This document shows, one piece after another, positions 8,088-18,181 of a DNA stretch of 64,000 nt. Under the pieces are notes generated by a model that was not told the DNA's origin, did not search any database, and was given only the letters and a program-made list of their open reading frames with translations. The DNA comes from Bacteroidetes bacterium HLUCCA01. Its GTDB lineage: Bacteria > Bacteroidota > Rhodothermia > Balneolales > HLUCCA01. The stretch lies in contig LIHN01000001.1 in NCBI GenBank assembly GCA_001314545.1, positions 712,180 to 776,179 on the forward strand. Reading direction: 5' to 3'. How positions within the stretch are numbered: the stretch's first letter is position 1; each line of letters opens with the position of its first letter. The translations under genes were made by a program, and so were the position numbers.

Positions 8088-10855
8088 CAGTTACGCTGAA
8101 ATCCACGGATGAGCCGTCGGGCGGCATCCTCTACGGAGTCTACCCCCTGCTGGCGGAGATATTCCGCTGCAATACGCTGTACTTCGTCGCGATCGATGGT
8201 GAGCCGTGGATTTTCACTGCTGCCCACCAGGGCCAGCGGCAGCACCACAATCCCTTCCTCGGCTTTGAGCGCCTCCACAACCTGGGGCGTGAGCAGCCGA
8301 CCCAGCTGCGCGTCGTAGCGTTCGGGCAAGCGCAGTCGCAGCGCATAATCAAGGCGGTCTTCCAGCAAGTTCTGGGTTCCGTTCATGACCATGCCAATAT
8401 CCCGACTGGTAATATTCAGGTCGGTCAGGGTCATGATGCCGTCTTCAATCGCATACTGTGCATCGAAGGTGTCCAGCGACAAATCGCGCAGTTCATTATT
8501 TCCCAGCAGGTCGGCAGCGGCGTTCTGGATGGGATGATTGCGAAGCCTCCCGCGCGATACTCCGAAGGATCCGCCGGCCAGAATGGTGGGGGTATCCTGC
8601 TCCATCATGGCGTTCATCCCGGCCTTGTAGTCGGTGCTGGCTGAAAAGCCCCCGCTCAGGTATTCATGAAGCTTACCCGTTCCGGTCATCTGAAAATCGT
8701 TGAAAAAGGCTTCGGCCCTGAGATTGTCCACATCGCCGATGAACTGTATGTCGAAGTAATCGGGTCGGGTCACATCCCAGCGCAAATTGCCGCTCACCGA
8801 GCCGTCATATACCTGTGCGGAAGCTTCCGGCATGCGAATGGAGCGGGTGTCGGACTCCGCCCTGCCGCGGATTTGCGTGATTTCAATGCCCATCATGGTC
8901 AGGGTGTCGACCGAGGCGGTGAGGCGGGTTTCCAGGTTGGGCAGCTCTATGATCAGCGGCTCCGACTCGGTTTCTTCCTCCCAGTCGATCAGCTCATCCA
9001 TATTCAGATTACGACTGCGGTAGGTGGCCGTGAGGAAGGCCGGTTCTACCGTCCCGGGCTCTTCCATGAGGTTTCGCCAGCGATTCAGGCTTCCATCCAG
9101 GCTGAAATTTGATGCCCCCATCATCATCCGGAAACCCTGCAGCCGCACGTCCTGGTCGCTGAAAGTCAGATTCCCGTTCATAGCCCGGATGGGTTCGGGC
9201 AGCAGGGAATCGGCCCGGACATGGGTATCGGTGAGTCGTACGCCCCCCTGAAAGCGGACGGCATCGAAATTATCGACCGGACCACGCAGGGCGAGGTCGG
9301 CTTCTGCCCGTCCGCCTAGCTCCATCATGAACGCTTCCAGACTGTAGTAATCGTCGATTTCATCCAGGTTGACACCGGCCCGGAAGCGCATGTTCAGCTG
9401 GGGGGTCCCCCGCATGTAATTGGTCACGGTACCGCTGCCCTCAAAGGTGTTGTCGCCCGAGGTAAGCCCGAGGTCGGCAAAACGAATTTCCGAGGCTGTG
9501 AGCGTGGAGCGGATGCGGATATTTTCGATGGGTCGGGCAATATCACGATGCCGGATGAATCCGTCGGTCAGGTTCAATGCCCCGCTGATCCGGGCGTCTT
9601 CAGGTCGCTCGAGGTTACCGCTGGCCGACCCGTCAAAGGTGAACATACCCCGGATCATCAGGGTGTCTTCATCGATGGGATAAAATTCACGGATGGTGGC
9701 CAGATCGAAGCGTGCATCGGCATCGAAATTGTACCGGGGATTGGCGGAAAGCGGCGCGTTGATCCAGCCTTGCATGTTCAGGGTATTCCCGGCCACCTGA
9801 AGGCGCAGATCCGATACATCAACACGTTCATTATTCGCCAACAGGTTGATGAACACCTCCTCAACCGGTTCTGCAGCGTCGGGGTGTTTGAGAAAACCGT
9901 CCTCTACCTGCAAATCCACGTTGAAATCCGGGATGACCTCCCCGCCAAGCCCGCCCTGCACAGTGGCGTTGAGGGTAAGGGCCCCGCGCGACTCAATGCC
10001 ATCGGTGTACTGCGCAAATGCTTCGGGCACCAGGTCCAGCAGCGCCCCGAAATCATCGGAGCCGGAGGTGAAGGCCAGATCCAGCTGCATGACCTCCTGC
10101 GACCATCCGGCAAGTTCACCCTCCACATTCAGGCCCAGGCCGCGGATGCTGAAAACACCACGGGAAATCTGCAGGGTCTCCCCCTCCAGGTCCAGCGATG
10201 AGGTTTGCTGCAGGCTCAGGGCAAGGTCGTCCAGGTAGCGTACCCCATCCAGCTGCAGGGACAAACCGCCCAGCGTGGCATCCAGCTCGGTTTCAATACG
10301 GGCTGCCAGTTGTACGGCCATGGTCAGGTTCAAATCACGGAGTTCGGCCCGGGTCCGGGTCTGGCGATCAGTATATCGGATATGCGCACCGGAAACCAGA
10401 ATTTCGTCGATGTTGAGCTGCATGGGCGCGGTGGTGTCGGCCGGAGCGGCGGTTGTCGTATCGGTTGCAGCCGTGAGAAAATCGATGGTGGTAGAACCGT
10501 CAGGCTGAATTTCGAAATCGACCTGCGCACCGGCAATTTCAAGGCGGTTGACCTGGACCTCCCCTGAGAGCAGCTGCACCAGGTTGGCCGAAACCATCAG
10601 CTCGTCAAAGCGCAGGAAAGGGTCGCCCCCGGGGGTGTCCAGCGTAAATTGCTCCAGAACCAGTCCGATATCCGGAAAGGTACGCACGAGGGAGAACCCG
10701 ATGCGCTCAACGCTCACTTCCGTACCCAGCGACTCATTGACCCGGGGGAGGATGAGTTCTTTGAGGCGCTCATCGCTCAGATAAAAATACAGGGCGGTGA
10801 CGGCAGCAAGAACCACCAGCAAAGCGACCGCCAGAATGCGTAAAAAGAGTTTCAT
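8087..10855 (-). CDS. AsmA-family inner-membrane/periplasmic protein
   Basis: This is a 922-residue protein with one N-terminal transmembrane helix (about residues 4-27) and a long periplasmic body. The opening resembles AsmA: ESLGTEVSVERIGFSLVRTFPDIGLVLEQFTL is the typical start of the beta-rich groove. The C-terminus has the AsmA_2-like FDAQYAIEDGIMTLTDLNITS and MVMNGTQNLLEDRLDYALRLRLPE. AsmA-like proteins (TamB, YhdP) are bridge-like proteins linked to phospholipid transport to the outer membrane; that role here is family knowledge. The stop overlaps the helicase start by one base. The many repeated beta segments (GxxLNxQGWINAP-like) fit a repeating-beta-groove fold. Confidence 0.85.
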   Translation of the reverse strand: MKLFLRILAVALLVVLAAVTALYFYLSDERLKELILPRVNESLGTEVSVERIGFSLVRTFPDIGLVLEQFTLDTPGGDPFLRFDELMVSANLVQLLSGEVQVNRLEIAGAQVDFEIQPDGSTTIDFLTAATDTTTAAPADTTAPMQLNIDEILVSGAHIRYTDRQTRTRAELRDLNLTMAVQLAARIETELDATLGGLSLQLDGVRYLDDLALSLQQTSSLDLEGETLQISRGVFSIRGLGLNVEGELAGWSQEVMQLDLAFTSGSDDFGALLDLVPEAFAQYTDGIESRGALTLNATVQGGLGGEVIPDFNVDLQVEDGFLKHPDAAEPVEEVFINLLANNERVDVSDLRLQVAGNTLNMQGWINAPLSANPRYNFDADARFDLATIREFYPIDEDTLMIRGMFTFDGSASGNLERPEDARISGALNLTDGFIRHRDIARPIENIRIRSTLTASEIRFADLGLTSGDNTFEGSGTVTNYMRGTPQLNMRFRAGVNLDEIDDYYSLEAFMMELGGRAEADLALRGPVDNFDAVRFQGGVRLTDTHVRADSLLPEPIRAMNGNLTFSDQDVRLQGFRMMMGASNFSLDGSLNRWRNLMEEPGTVEPAFLTATYRSRNLNMDELIDWEEETESEPLIIELPNLETRLTASVDTLTMMGIEITQIRGRAESDTRSIRMPEASAQVYDGSVSGNLRWDVTRPDYFDIQFIGDVDNLRAEAFFNDFQMTGTGKLHEYLSGGFSASTDYKAGMNAMMEQDTPTILAGGSFGVSRGRLRNHPIQNAAADLLGNNELRDLSLDTFDAQYAIEDGIMTLTDLNITSRDIGMVMNGTQNLLEDRLDYALRLRLPERYDAQLGRLLTPQVVEALKAEEGIVVLPLALVGSSENPRLTIDRDEVQRIAAEYLRQQGVDSVEDAARRLIRGFQRN

Positions 10856-11152
10856 GAAATTAACAGGCTGTAAATCAACGGTTGAATGAACAGAGGCTAT
10901 TTATATAGAGCAGGAAAAGCCCGATTTATTACACAGCTTTTTAAAAAAAGTTCATTGTAAGGTAGTGAATCTGCCGGCCAATTGACATGATATCCTTTCC
11001 GGCAGACCGACCACGGTGTGCTGCCTGCAGAGCAGAACCGCCGGATGAAAACCCGATTTTAGCTTTGAGAATACGCGCTTTTTTCGGTAATCTGCATGCT
11101 TAGTCTTCGCATCCAACCGAACCGAACCAAGGTCTTCATCCACCGAATCGTC
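10856..11152. promoter_or_regulatory. Divergent intergenic region, asmA-like gene / cstA
   Basis: About 297 bases lie between two divergent genes, so both promoters must be here. The first 100 bases are AT-rich (TTTATATAG and an A-rich run near 10941-10950). The inverted pair CTGCCGG at 10971-10977 and CCGGCAG at 10999-11005 flanks a 21-base loop and could be an operator or a hairpin in the cstA leader. No coding sequence or known riboswitch is recognised. Confidence 0.4.
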
Positions 11153-12769
11153 ATGAGTCTAATTCCGATTATTGTTGTCGCCATTGTTGTGCTGAGTGCT
11201 GCCTATGTTCTGTACGGCGGCTTTATCAGCCGTAAGCTGGGTATCAACGATGAAAACATCACCCCGGCCCACAAGCTGCGGGATGACATCGATTATATGC
11301 CCACGAAAACCCCGGTCGTGCTGGGGCACCATTTTGCCTCCATAGCCGGGGCAGGACCCATCGTTGGACCCATTATTGCCGTGGCTTTTGGCTGGATTCC
11401 CGCCCTGATCTGGATCCTGGTGGGTGGCATTTTTTTCGGCGCCGTACACGACCTCACCTCCATGATGGCCTCCATCCGTCACCAGGGCAAGTCGATCGGC
11501 GAGGTGATTGAGCGCTACATCGGTATTTCCGGGAAAAACCTGTTCATGGTGTTCGGATTCGCCACACTGATCCTGATCATCGCCGTGTTTATGGACATCG
11601 TTGCCAAAACCTTTGTGAGCGTCCCCTCGGCCGCCAGTGCTTCGGTCATGTTCATGGCGCTGGCCGTGGTCTTCGGCGTGGTAATGAAAAAAACCCGCAT
11701 CCCGTTTGTGGTGCTCACGATTCTGGGTGTGGCCATCATGTATGGCATGGTCTACCTCGGCACGATTTACCCCATTGAGCTCAGCTACTGGACGTGGATC
11801 ATCATTCTGATGGCGTACTGCTTCCTGGCGGCCATCGCCCCGCTGTGGATTTTGCTGCAGCCGCGCGACTACCTGAACTCCTTCCTGCTGTATGGCATGA
11901 TGCTGCTGGGACTGGTCGGTATTTTCTGGGCGAATCCTCAGATCGCGATGACCTCGGCGGTGGAGTTCGAGGTGGAAACCCTGGGCTATCTGTTTCCGGT
12001 GCTGTTTGTGACCATTGCCTGCGGCGCCATCTCCGGATTTCATTCGATGGTGGCCTCAGGAACCACCAGCAAACAGATTGATCGGGAGAGTGACGCCAAA
12101 AAAGTTGGTTTCGGCGGAATGTTGATTGAGTCGCTGCTGGCGGTGGTATCGGTGGGCACCGTGATCATCCTGACCCGCGAGGAATACATCAGCTCCCTGG
12201 CCGATTTGGGTCCGGTCACGTTGTACTCCCAGGGTCTCGGGGGCTTCATCGCCTCGCTGGGTATTGCCGCTCCCCTGGCTATTTCCTTTGTGGCTCTCAC
12301 GGTTTCGGCTTTTGCCGTGACCACCCTGGATACCTGCACCCGGCTGGCCCGTTTTCTGGTTCAGGAACAGTTTCAGGGAAGTGATGCCATCAGCGCGCGG
12401 GTGCTGTCCGGCAACCGGTACATCGCTACGGGACTGGTGATTATGTTCAGCTGCGCATTGCTGTTCACCGGACAGTTTCAGGAGCTCTGGCCTATTTTCG
12501 GGTCGGCCAACCAGCTGCTTGCCGCCATCGCCCTGCTCACCGCCACCGTGTGGCTGTATAAAACCGGAGTTAATCCGATGTTTACGCTGATTCCGATGGT
12601 GTTCATGTTTGTGGTAACGCTGACCTCGCTGGCCATCTTCGCCTGGAAGAATTTCATGGCCAGCAGCTACGCCCTGGCGGTTATTGCCCTGCTGCTGTGT
12701 GCATTGTCGATTGCGTTGATTCTGTTTGCCCGGAAAAGTCTGCGTGCGGTGCTCAACGAGAATAGCTGA
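11153..12769 (+). CDS. cstA: CstA-family carbon starvation / peptide-pyruvate transporter
   Basis: This is a 538-residue polytopic membrane protein of the CstA family. The N-terminal family signature is clear: YVLYGGFISRKLGI, then PTKTPVVLGHHFASIAGAGP and a GGIFFGAVHDLTSMMASIRHQGKS loop. Later GSANQLLAAIALL is conserved. In E. coli, CstA and its relative YjiY/BtsT transport peptides or pyruvate. This protein is shorter than E. coli CstA, like many homologues from the Bacteroidota side. I chose the ATG at 11153, which places the first hydrophobic helix at the N-terminus; a longer frame from 11096 adds a non-conserved basic stretch. It stands alone on the plus strand between two minus-strand operons. 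Confidence 0.92.
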   Translation: MSLIPIIVVAIVVLSAAYVLYGGFISRKLGINDENITPAHKLRDDIDYMPTKTPVVLGHHFASIAGAGPIVGPIIAVAFGWIPALIWILVGGIFFGAVHDLTSMMASIRHQGKSIGEVIERYIGISGKNLFMVFGFATLILIIAVFMDIVAKTFVSVPSAASASVMFMALAVVFGVVMKKTRIPFVVLTILGVAIMYGMVYLGTIYPIELSYWTWIIILMAYCFLAAIAPLWILLQPRDYLNSFLLYGMMLLGLVGIFWANPQIAMTSAVEFEVETLGYLFPVLFVTIACGAISGFHSMVASGTTSKQIDRESDAKKVGFGGMLIESLLAVVSVGTVIILTREEYISSLADLGPVTLYSQGLGGFIASLGIAAPLAISFVALTVSAFAVTTLDTCTRLARFLVQEQFQGSDAISARVLSGNRYIATGLVIMFSCALLFTGQFQELWPIFGSANQLLAAIALLTATVWLYKTGVNPMFTLIPMVFMFVVTLTSLAIFAWKNFMASSYALAVIALLLCALSIALILFARKSLRAVLNENS

Positions 12770-12801
12770 TACGGCTGCAGGCAAGGGCCCGGCGACGCCC
12801 C

Positions 12802-14217
12802 TCAGGCCTTCCAGATCAGCTTTTTGCGCCGGAACAGCGCCACTATCCAGGCCAGCAGCAGCGTGTAGATAACCGCACGAACCACACCGGCCAGCGGTGA
12901 GGTCGTGAACCCGCCAATAAACTCAAGCAAACCGGTTAGTCCCAGCACCGGGTACAGCAAGTTCATCATACCGACGTACGCCAGCATGGGATTCTGCCCG
13001 TTTTCAACCAGCCAGCGGCACCCGATTTGCCGGCGATACACATCCAGAACAATCATAAAAGCAATGAGTATCATGCCCGAAAGCCCGGCCGTCACGAAAT
13101 AGTAACTCCAGGTACTCCAGTCTTTTTTAATCCCGCCCTCAAAAGGCTCAAAAACCAGTCCCAAAACCAGCCAGAACACCGCCCATTGTACCATGAGCCG
13201 AAGCGTACGCTCGGCAGGGGTAACGGCCTTTCGAACCAGCGCCAGCATGCCCAGGCAGACCACTACACTGCTCAGAAACGTCATCCCGCTGAAACGTAGC
13301 TGAAGTCCGGCCAGGGCGATGAGCACCAAAGCCACTGCCGATCCGACCAAAAACGCATACTGCCAGGTGGACCAGGTCCGCAGGGGCTGCTCCCTGAGCG
13401 ACTGCTGCCATTGAATCAGCTGCTCCCCGGCAATCATGCCCGGAATAATGATAAACAGGTATTTCAGGTAGTAGAAGCGGAAGACCCAGGGTGCAGGTGA
13501 AGCGTTCCACAGGGTGTGCACCCAGCCGTCTTCTACCGAGGCCGACAAAATGGCAGCCAGCAGCACCGCCATGACACCCAGTCGGAGCAGCAGGTTCTCG
13601 CGGGTCCACAGCCAGACAAGTCCCCCGAAAACAGCCATATTAGCCAGAACGATGATGATAATATCACTGCGTGTGAGTTTAAAACCGCTGCCATCGGGAA
13701 AAGAGACATAGAGCAGCAGTCCCAGCGCCGCCGCCAGTCCTGCCCCACGCAACAGGTATCTGCGAATGGTCGACCAGGCAGCGGGTACGGCGGTGTAGAT
13801 CATGAACAACGCCGCGAATCCACCCAGAGCCGTCAGCCAGGTCGCGGCGCTGGGATCCGGGTTCAGGGTATACGGCCGGACGTGCTGCAGAAAGATGGCG
13901 AAGAAGGCCAGCATCGCGCCGCGACCCAGCAGCGACCCGATCAGGGAAAGCATCCCCTCACCTCGGGCAATCCGCCGACCCATCGCCAGCGGAATGGCAG
14001 CGCCCATGGCAAACAGAAACATGGGGAAAACAAGATCAACCCAGGTCAGGCCGGCCAGGGTGGAATCAAAAACGTGGGTTGGCGGAGGCAGCTGGGCGTG
14101 GTACATCCATGCAGGAAGTACCCGGAACGGAACAATGCCTGACAGAACCATGAGCAGAATGGCCAGGCCGCGCAGGGCGTCCAGACTTTGTGCCCGGTTG
14201 TCGCTGCTGCCAGCCAT
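12802..14217 (-). CDS. DUF5009 / NagX-like polytopic membrane protein
   Basis: The 471-residue protein has about 11-12 hydrophobic helices. It begins with the signature SLDALRGLAILLMVLSG and contains TWVDLVFPMFLFAMGAAIPLA, both typical of DUF5009. This family is related to DUF1624 and to the heparan-alpha-glucosaminide N-acetyltransferase HGSNAT. In Shewanella and relatives the related NagX sits in N-acetylglucosamine gene clusters and has been proposed to act in uptake; that is genomic inference in the literature. Here it is the last gene of the glycan locus, four bases after the preceding stop, with AAAGG just before its ATG. It could instead transacetylate sugars across the membrane. Confidence 0.82.
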   Translation of the reverse strand: MAGSSDNRAQSLDALRGLAILLMVLSGIVPFRVLPAWMYHAQLPPPTHVFDSTLAGLTWVDLVFPMFLFAMGAAIPLAMGRRIARGEGMLSLIGSLLGRGAMLAFFAIFLQHVRPYTLNPDPSAATWLTALGGFAALFMIYTAVPAAWSTIRRYLLRGAGLAAALGLLLYVSFPDGSGFKLTRSDIIIIVLANMAVFGGLVWLWTRENLLLRLGVMAVLLAAILSASVEDGWVHTLWNASPAPWVFRFYYLKYLFIIIPGMIAGEQLIQWQQSLREQPLRTWSTWQYAFLVGSAVALVLIALAGLQLRFSGMTFLSSVVVCLGMLALVRKAVTPAERTLRLMVQWAVFWLVLGLVFEPFEGGIKKDWSTWSYYFVTAGLSGMILIAFMIVLDVYRRQIGCRWLVENGQNPMLAYVGMMNLLYPVLGLTGLLEFIGGFTTSPLAGVVRAVIYTLLLAWIVALFRRKKLIWKA

Positions 14218-14221
14218 CCTT

Positions 14222-16258
14222 TTATTTAACCAGGGTTACCGCACGGGTGCGGACCTGGCTGCCCGCTTCCAGCCGGAGCAGGTACGTGCCGGAGCTGAGG
14301 GAGGAGGCATCAAAGCGCACTTCGTGTCGACCGGCAGGAAGTATGCCCTCTGAGAGTGTGCCGGCCGGTCGACCCAGCACGTCGTACGCGGTAAGGCGTA
14401 TCTGCATGGTTTCAGGGAGTTCAAACGCCACGGTCGTTGCCGGATTAAACGGGTTCGGGAACCCCTCGTGCAGCACAATCTGTCCGGGCAGCTGTGCGTC
14501 AGAGGCAAGGCTGGTACCCTGCAGATAATCCACATTCAGCAACATATTCACGGCGCTGACGCCATCCAGCGAGTCCACAGGCATCCAGGTTTCATCTACG
14601 GTTACGTAGACCGAGGTGGTATGATCGGGATTGCTGTGGGCGCTGCCGTCATCGGTGCCCAGACTGAACGGATTGGCGGTAAACGTGCCGGTTACCCCGA
14701 TGTGAAATACCTCGCGCAGTGAACCCCAGGCGCTCACGTCAATTCGGTTGAATTCGCCCTGCACTACACTTGTAAGGGGTAGCTCGACCAGATCCAGGAA
14801 CGTTCCGGGCAGACCATCATCGTCATCGTAAAGCACCACAAAGAGGTTGTCGGTAATCTGGGTATTGTCTTCAACTACAAAGGTAGCCCGTTTGCGCAGG
14901 ATGTATTCGTTGTTGAACTGCGAATTCTGCATAAACAGCCATCGCTCACCGCCCTGGCTGTCAGACACATACACCGCAGAACGCGAGCGGGGCGTGGGTT
15001 CGGCGCTGTCGGAGATCAGGCTCAGGGCGTCCGGTGAGCCCTCGGCGAGGAGTTCGGTGACCACCCAGACGTCCTGCCCTGCCCGCACGTCCAGTCCGCG
15101 GTCGGGCAGGGAGAGCGTGTTCCAGGCATTCAATTGCAGGTCGCTCAACACTACGGTTATGGGTTCGCCCAGTGGAGCGGAGGTATCCGGTGTGCCGGGC
15201 TCATCTACTATCTGAGCGGTGGGAACGTACTGGGCGCGAATCCACAGCTCCACATTGGCCGCCGCGCCGTCGCCGTAGGCATCTGAGGTCGCGATGGTGT
15301 TCCAGCTACCGTTTTCCCGCAGCAGCGACCGGCCGATGACCGGGGTGGTGGCGGCGCCGGTAGAGAAGGCCATGTGGTCCTGCAGGTCCACGGCAATCAG
15401 CTCAAAGGTGATGGCCAGATCCGTTTCGGTTTCCGTGATGATATTCAGCGACTGCAGAGAGACCGCATTCCACTCCTTGACCGTTATGTCGGTGAGGGCA
15501 ACTTTCACCGACCCGATGTCGCCATCGGTGGTATCCGGGACTCCCTCGGTTATATTCCAGACCCGCACCCACAGGGTATCATTGGGAACCGGGTCGCCCT
15601 CGGGCAGGAAGGTGTTATGATTCATGTTCTGAACCCAGAACTCCGTGCCGCTCAGCAGCACACCGGCCGGAAGGGTGAATCGCGTTCCGTACGCATCCCG
15701 CGCCGTACCCACCGGAAAGTTGAACTCCCAGTTGGGATTGTTCTCCGGATTTTCATTGCCGTATTTCACGGTCTGACTTTCCGGCTGAAACGAACCGTAA
15801 AACGACACCCGCAGCGAATCGTTGAATCCATCGGAGGAGGTACTGCCGGATCCGGCGAAAATGGATATATCCCGGAGTCGGGCGTCTTCCGGAGCGGTAA
15901 AACGGGTGGCGTGTTTCAGAAAGGTTTGTGGTACATGGTTGAAGGGAAGCGGCCAGGCAAAACTGGCCTGCTCACCGGCGTAGCCGATCTCCTCTTCGCG
16001 GGTTCCGGCCGTGATGCCGTCGATGTAGAGGTTGACGGCTTCGAAGGTGCCTCCGGTGGATGTAAACCGGGCAGCCATCTGATTGATGAACGGCACGCCG
16101 CTGCCGGGATACCCCTCGATTCCGGTCGAGCCGTCTGGGGTCACGGGAAGCGACCATACCCGATCGAGGTCGCCGTGATGGCGCAGTTGCAGGGATTGAG
16201 CCACCAGACTGCCGGCAGCAGCCATCGTAACGGTCAGGAACAAAATCAGAGCTTTCAT
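14222..16258 (-). CDS. Secreted protein of unknown function with T9SS sorting domain
   Basis: This 678-residue protein has a signal peptide (MKALILFLTVTMAAAGSLVAQS) and a C-terminal type A sorting domain of about 80 residues. That domain has GFPNPFNPATTVAFELPE, then YDVLGRPAGTLSEGILPAGRHEVRFDAS, ending in VTLVK. The body is beta-rich with no recognised catalytic motif. Two internal segments resemble each other (ALTDITVKEWNAVSLQ and VLSDLQLNAWNTLSLPD), pointing to repeated jelly-roll-like modules. I chose the ATG at 16258 for the best signal peptide, with GGTGGA upstream; an in-frame start at 16273 exists. Its position between the SSS symporter and DUF5009 genes suggests a surface role in glycan handling, but no substrate can be named. 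Confidence 0.8.
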   Translation of the reverse strand: MKALILFLTVTMAAAGSLVAQSLQLRHHGDLDRVWSLPVTPDGSTGIEGYPGSGVPFINQMAARFTSTGGTFEAVNLYIDGITAGTREEEIGYAGEQASFAWPLPFNHVPQTFLKHATRFTAPEDARLRDISIFAGSGSTSSDGFNDSLRVSFYGSFQPESQTVKYGNENPENNPNWEFNFPVGTARDAYGTRFTLPAGVLLSGTEFWVQNMNHNTFLPEGDPVPNDTLWVRVWNITEGVPDTTDGDIGSVKVALTDITVKEWNAVSLQSLNIITETETDLAITFELIAVDLQDHMAFSTGAATTPVIGRSLLRENGSWNTIATSDAYGDGAAANVELWIRAQYVPTAQIVDEPGTPDTSAPLGEPITVVLSDLQLNAWNTLSLPDRGLDVRAGQDVWVVTELLAEGSPDALSLISDSAEPTPRSRSAVYVSDSQGGERWLFMQNSQFNNEYILRKRATFVVEDNTQITDNLFVVLYDDDDGLPGTFLDLVELPLTSVVQGEFNRIDVSAWGSLREVFHIGVTGTFTANPFSLGTDDGSAHSNPDHTTSVYVTVDETWMPVDSLDGVSAVNMLLNVDYLQGTSLASDAQLPGQIVLHEGFPNPFNPATTVAFELPETMQIRLTAYDVLGRPAGTLSEGILPAGRHEVRFDASSLSSGTYLLRLEAGSQVRTRAVTLVK

Positions 16259-16285
16259 AGACAAGTCCACCATAGATTCAGGTTA

Positions 16286-18070
16286 TTACTCCATCCCCTC
16301 TTTACTGAGGTGACGGTACCAGTTAAAGTATAAAAACACGCTCAGCACAACGAGCAGCGCCGAAGCATACCCGAAATACTCCCATTGCTTGGTGACAAAC
16401 AACATGGGAGTAATTCCCATGAACAGCATCCAGGGCACGGCGATGACGGTCGACCATATATCCCGGCGATTTTCCCTGTGTACCGCTTCCATGTCGATGT
16501 CGGTGAGGTGGTCACGCACCCGGCCCCAGAACCCGAACGGCCGCGTCTTTTTGTAGAACTCGCGCAGGGTATCTTCGTCGGTCGGGGCGGTCATCAGGGC
16601 AATCACAATACTGCCGATGAAGGTGACCAGGGCCGTAACAAAAAACATCTGGATTTCGGTAAGGTGAACCAGCCCGGAAAAGCGCACAAAAATAGCGGTG
16701 ATCATCCCCACGAAGGTGCCTCCGGCGTAGCCGTACCCGTTAAATCGCCACCAGTACCAGCGGATAAACTGCGGCACGATCAGCCCCACACCAAAGCCCA
16801 TGGTCAGGAAGCCCCACACATCGTTCAGACTGGAGAACATGTAGGTAGACATCAGTCCGAACAGGACGATGGCAACCGAAGCGATACGACTCTGCAGGAT
16901 GAGCGCCTTGCGGTCGGCGTCGGGACGAAGAAAACGCTGATACAGGTCGTTCACCCAGTACGCGGCGCCGGAGTTTACGATAGCAACATAGGTAGACATG
17001 GCCGCGGCCAGCAGTCCGGCCACGAGCAGACCCTTCACGCCGGCCGGAAACAGCTCCATAAGCACGGTGGGCAGTACCACCTCGGGATTTTCAATGACTT
17101 CTCCGGCCGCACTCAGCGATATGGCCAGAATGGCAATACTCATGATGAACGGCCATCGGAACGACAGCAGGAAAATCCAGAACACGCTGAGCAAACCTAC
17201 TTCCCGCTCGTTTTTGGCGGCCATAAATCGCTGTATCATATACCCGCCGCTGCCACACATCCCATCGATGGTCGACCTAAGCAGGTAAAACATGGTAGCC
17301 ATACCAATGAGGTTGTACTGGCTGTACTCGCCGGGCATATTCATCTCCCATTTCGGTACAAAACTGGCCCAGTCGGACAACTGGTGCGTAATCTGCCGGA
17401 AAGTACCATCGCCCATGGGCACCGAAACCACGAAGGTTTCGGGCAGGGTAATCGTGGCCATGACCGTGTAAACCACATACACGATGACCACCATAATCAG
17501 CGCTCCCTGAAACACCTCGGTGTATACAACGCCGTATAGTCCGCTCAGTGCGGCATAGAAGGCACACAGGGTAATCATCAGGATGGCGGCCGCATCCGGG
17601 GAGATGTCCAGCAGCTGACTCAGGAAGATTCCGGCGCCCTGTATAAAATAGGATATCGCCCAGATGGCGAAGATGAGCTGGGCAACGGCAGCCAGAATCC
17701 GCGCGGCCTCGCCCTGCCGGTTTTTGCCAAAACGAAACTCCATCCATTCGGCGATGGTCATCACCTCCGCCCGGCGATTCCATTTGCCCATGAAAATCAT
17801 GAAGAAAGCCAGGATGAGTACTACGCCACCGCGGATTTCAATGAAAAATCCCTGTACCCCCATGGCGTAGACCAGTGCGGCGATAATCATGGTGCCGGAC
17901 ACGTCCAGATTGGACGCCATGCCCGAGGCTCCCAGCGCCCACCACGGCAGGCCGCGATCGCCCAGGAAGAAGCTGTCCGTACTGCGCGACGCCCGGTGCT
18001 GCAGGTAAATGCCAATCCCTATGAGAATCAGCAAATAGCCTATGATGATGATGTAATCAATTAAAATCAC
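16286..18070 (-). CDS. Sodium:solute symporter (SSS/SLC5 family)
   Basis: This is a 594-residue membrane transporter with about 13-14 helices. The SSS-type opening is DYIIIIGYLLILIGIGIYL and RSTDSFFLGDRGLPWWALGASGMASNLDVSG, followed by the GVYGVVYTEVFQGALIM-like helix and PAGVKGLLVAGLLAAAMSTYVAIVNSGAAYWVNDLYQRF, the conserved sodium-site region. The GTG start at 18070 has GAGGT about eight bases upstream. Many Bacteroidota glycan loci use SSS proteins to bring monosaccharides or sialic acid across the inner membrane. Here it lies just downstream of two GHL10 genes, so their product is the likely cargo (inference). The exact sugar cannot be read from sequence. Confidence 0.88.
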   Translation of the reverse strand: MILIDYIIIIGYLLILIGIGIYLQHRASRSTDSFFLGDRGLPWWALGASGMASNLDVSGTMIIAALVYAMGVQGFFIEIRGGVVLILAFFMIFMGKWNRRAEVMTIAEWMEFRFGKNRQGEAARILAAVAQLIFAIWAISYFIQGAGIFLSQLLDISPDAAAILMITLCAFYAALSGLYGVVYTEVFQGALIMVVIVYVVYTVMATITLPETFVVSVPMGDGTFRQITHQLSDWASFVPKWEMNMPGEYSQYNLIGMATMFYLLRSTIDGMCGSGGYMIQRFMAAKNEREVGLLSVFWIFLLSFRWPFIMSIAILAISLSAAGEVIENPEVVLPTVLMELFPAGVKGLLVAGLLAAAMSTYVAIVNSGAAYWVNDLYQRFLRPDADRKALILQSRIASVAIVLFGLMSTYMFSSLNDVWGFLTMGFGVGLIVPQFIRWYWWRFNGYGYAGGTFVGMITAIFVRFSGLVHLTEIQMFFVTALVTFIGSIVIALMTAPTDEDTLREFYKKTRPFGFWGRVRDHLTDIDMEAVHRENRRDIWSTVIAVPWMLFMGITPMLFVTKQWEYFGYASALLVVLSVFLYFNWYRHLSKEGME

Positions 18071-18181
18071 GTTTCGACCTCATGTACTTGTTTTCGGTAC
18101 GGCACATCCCATCACCGGAGTGTACCTGAATCTATTCCCATCCGACCTGCACGGCCCGGTTCCGCCGGAATCCGTGACGGT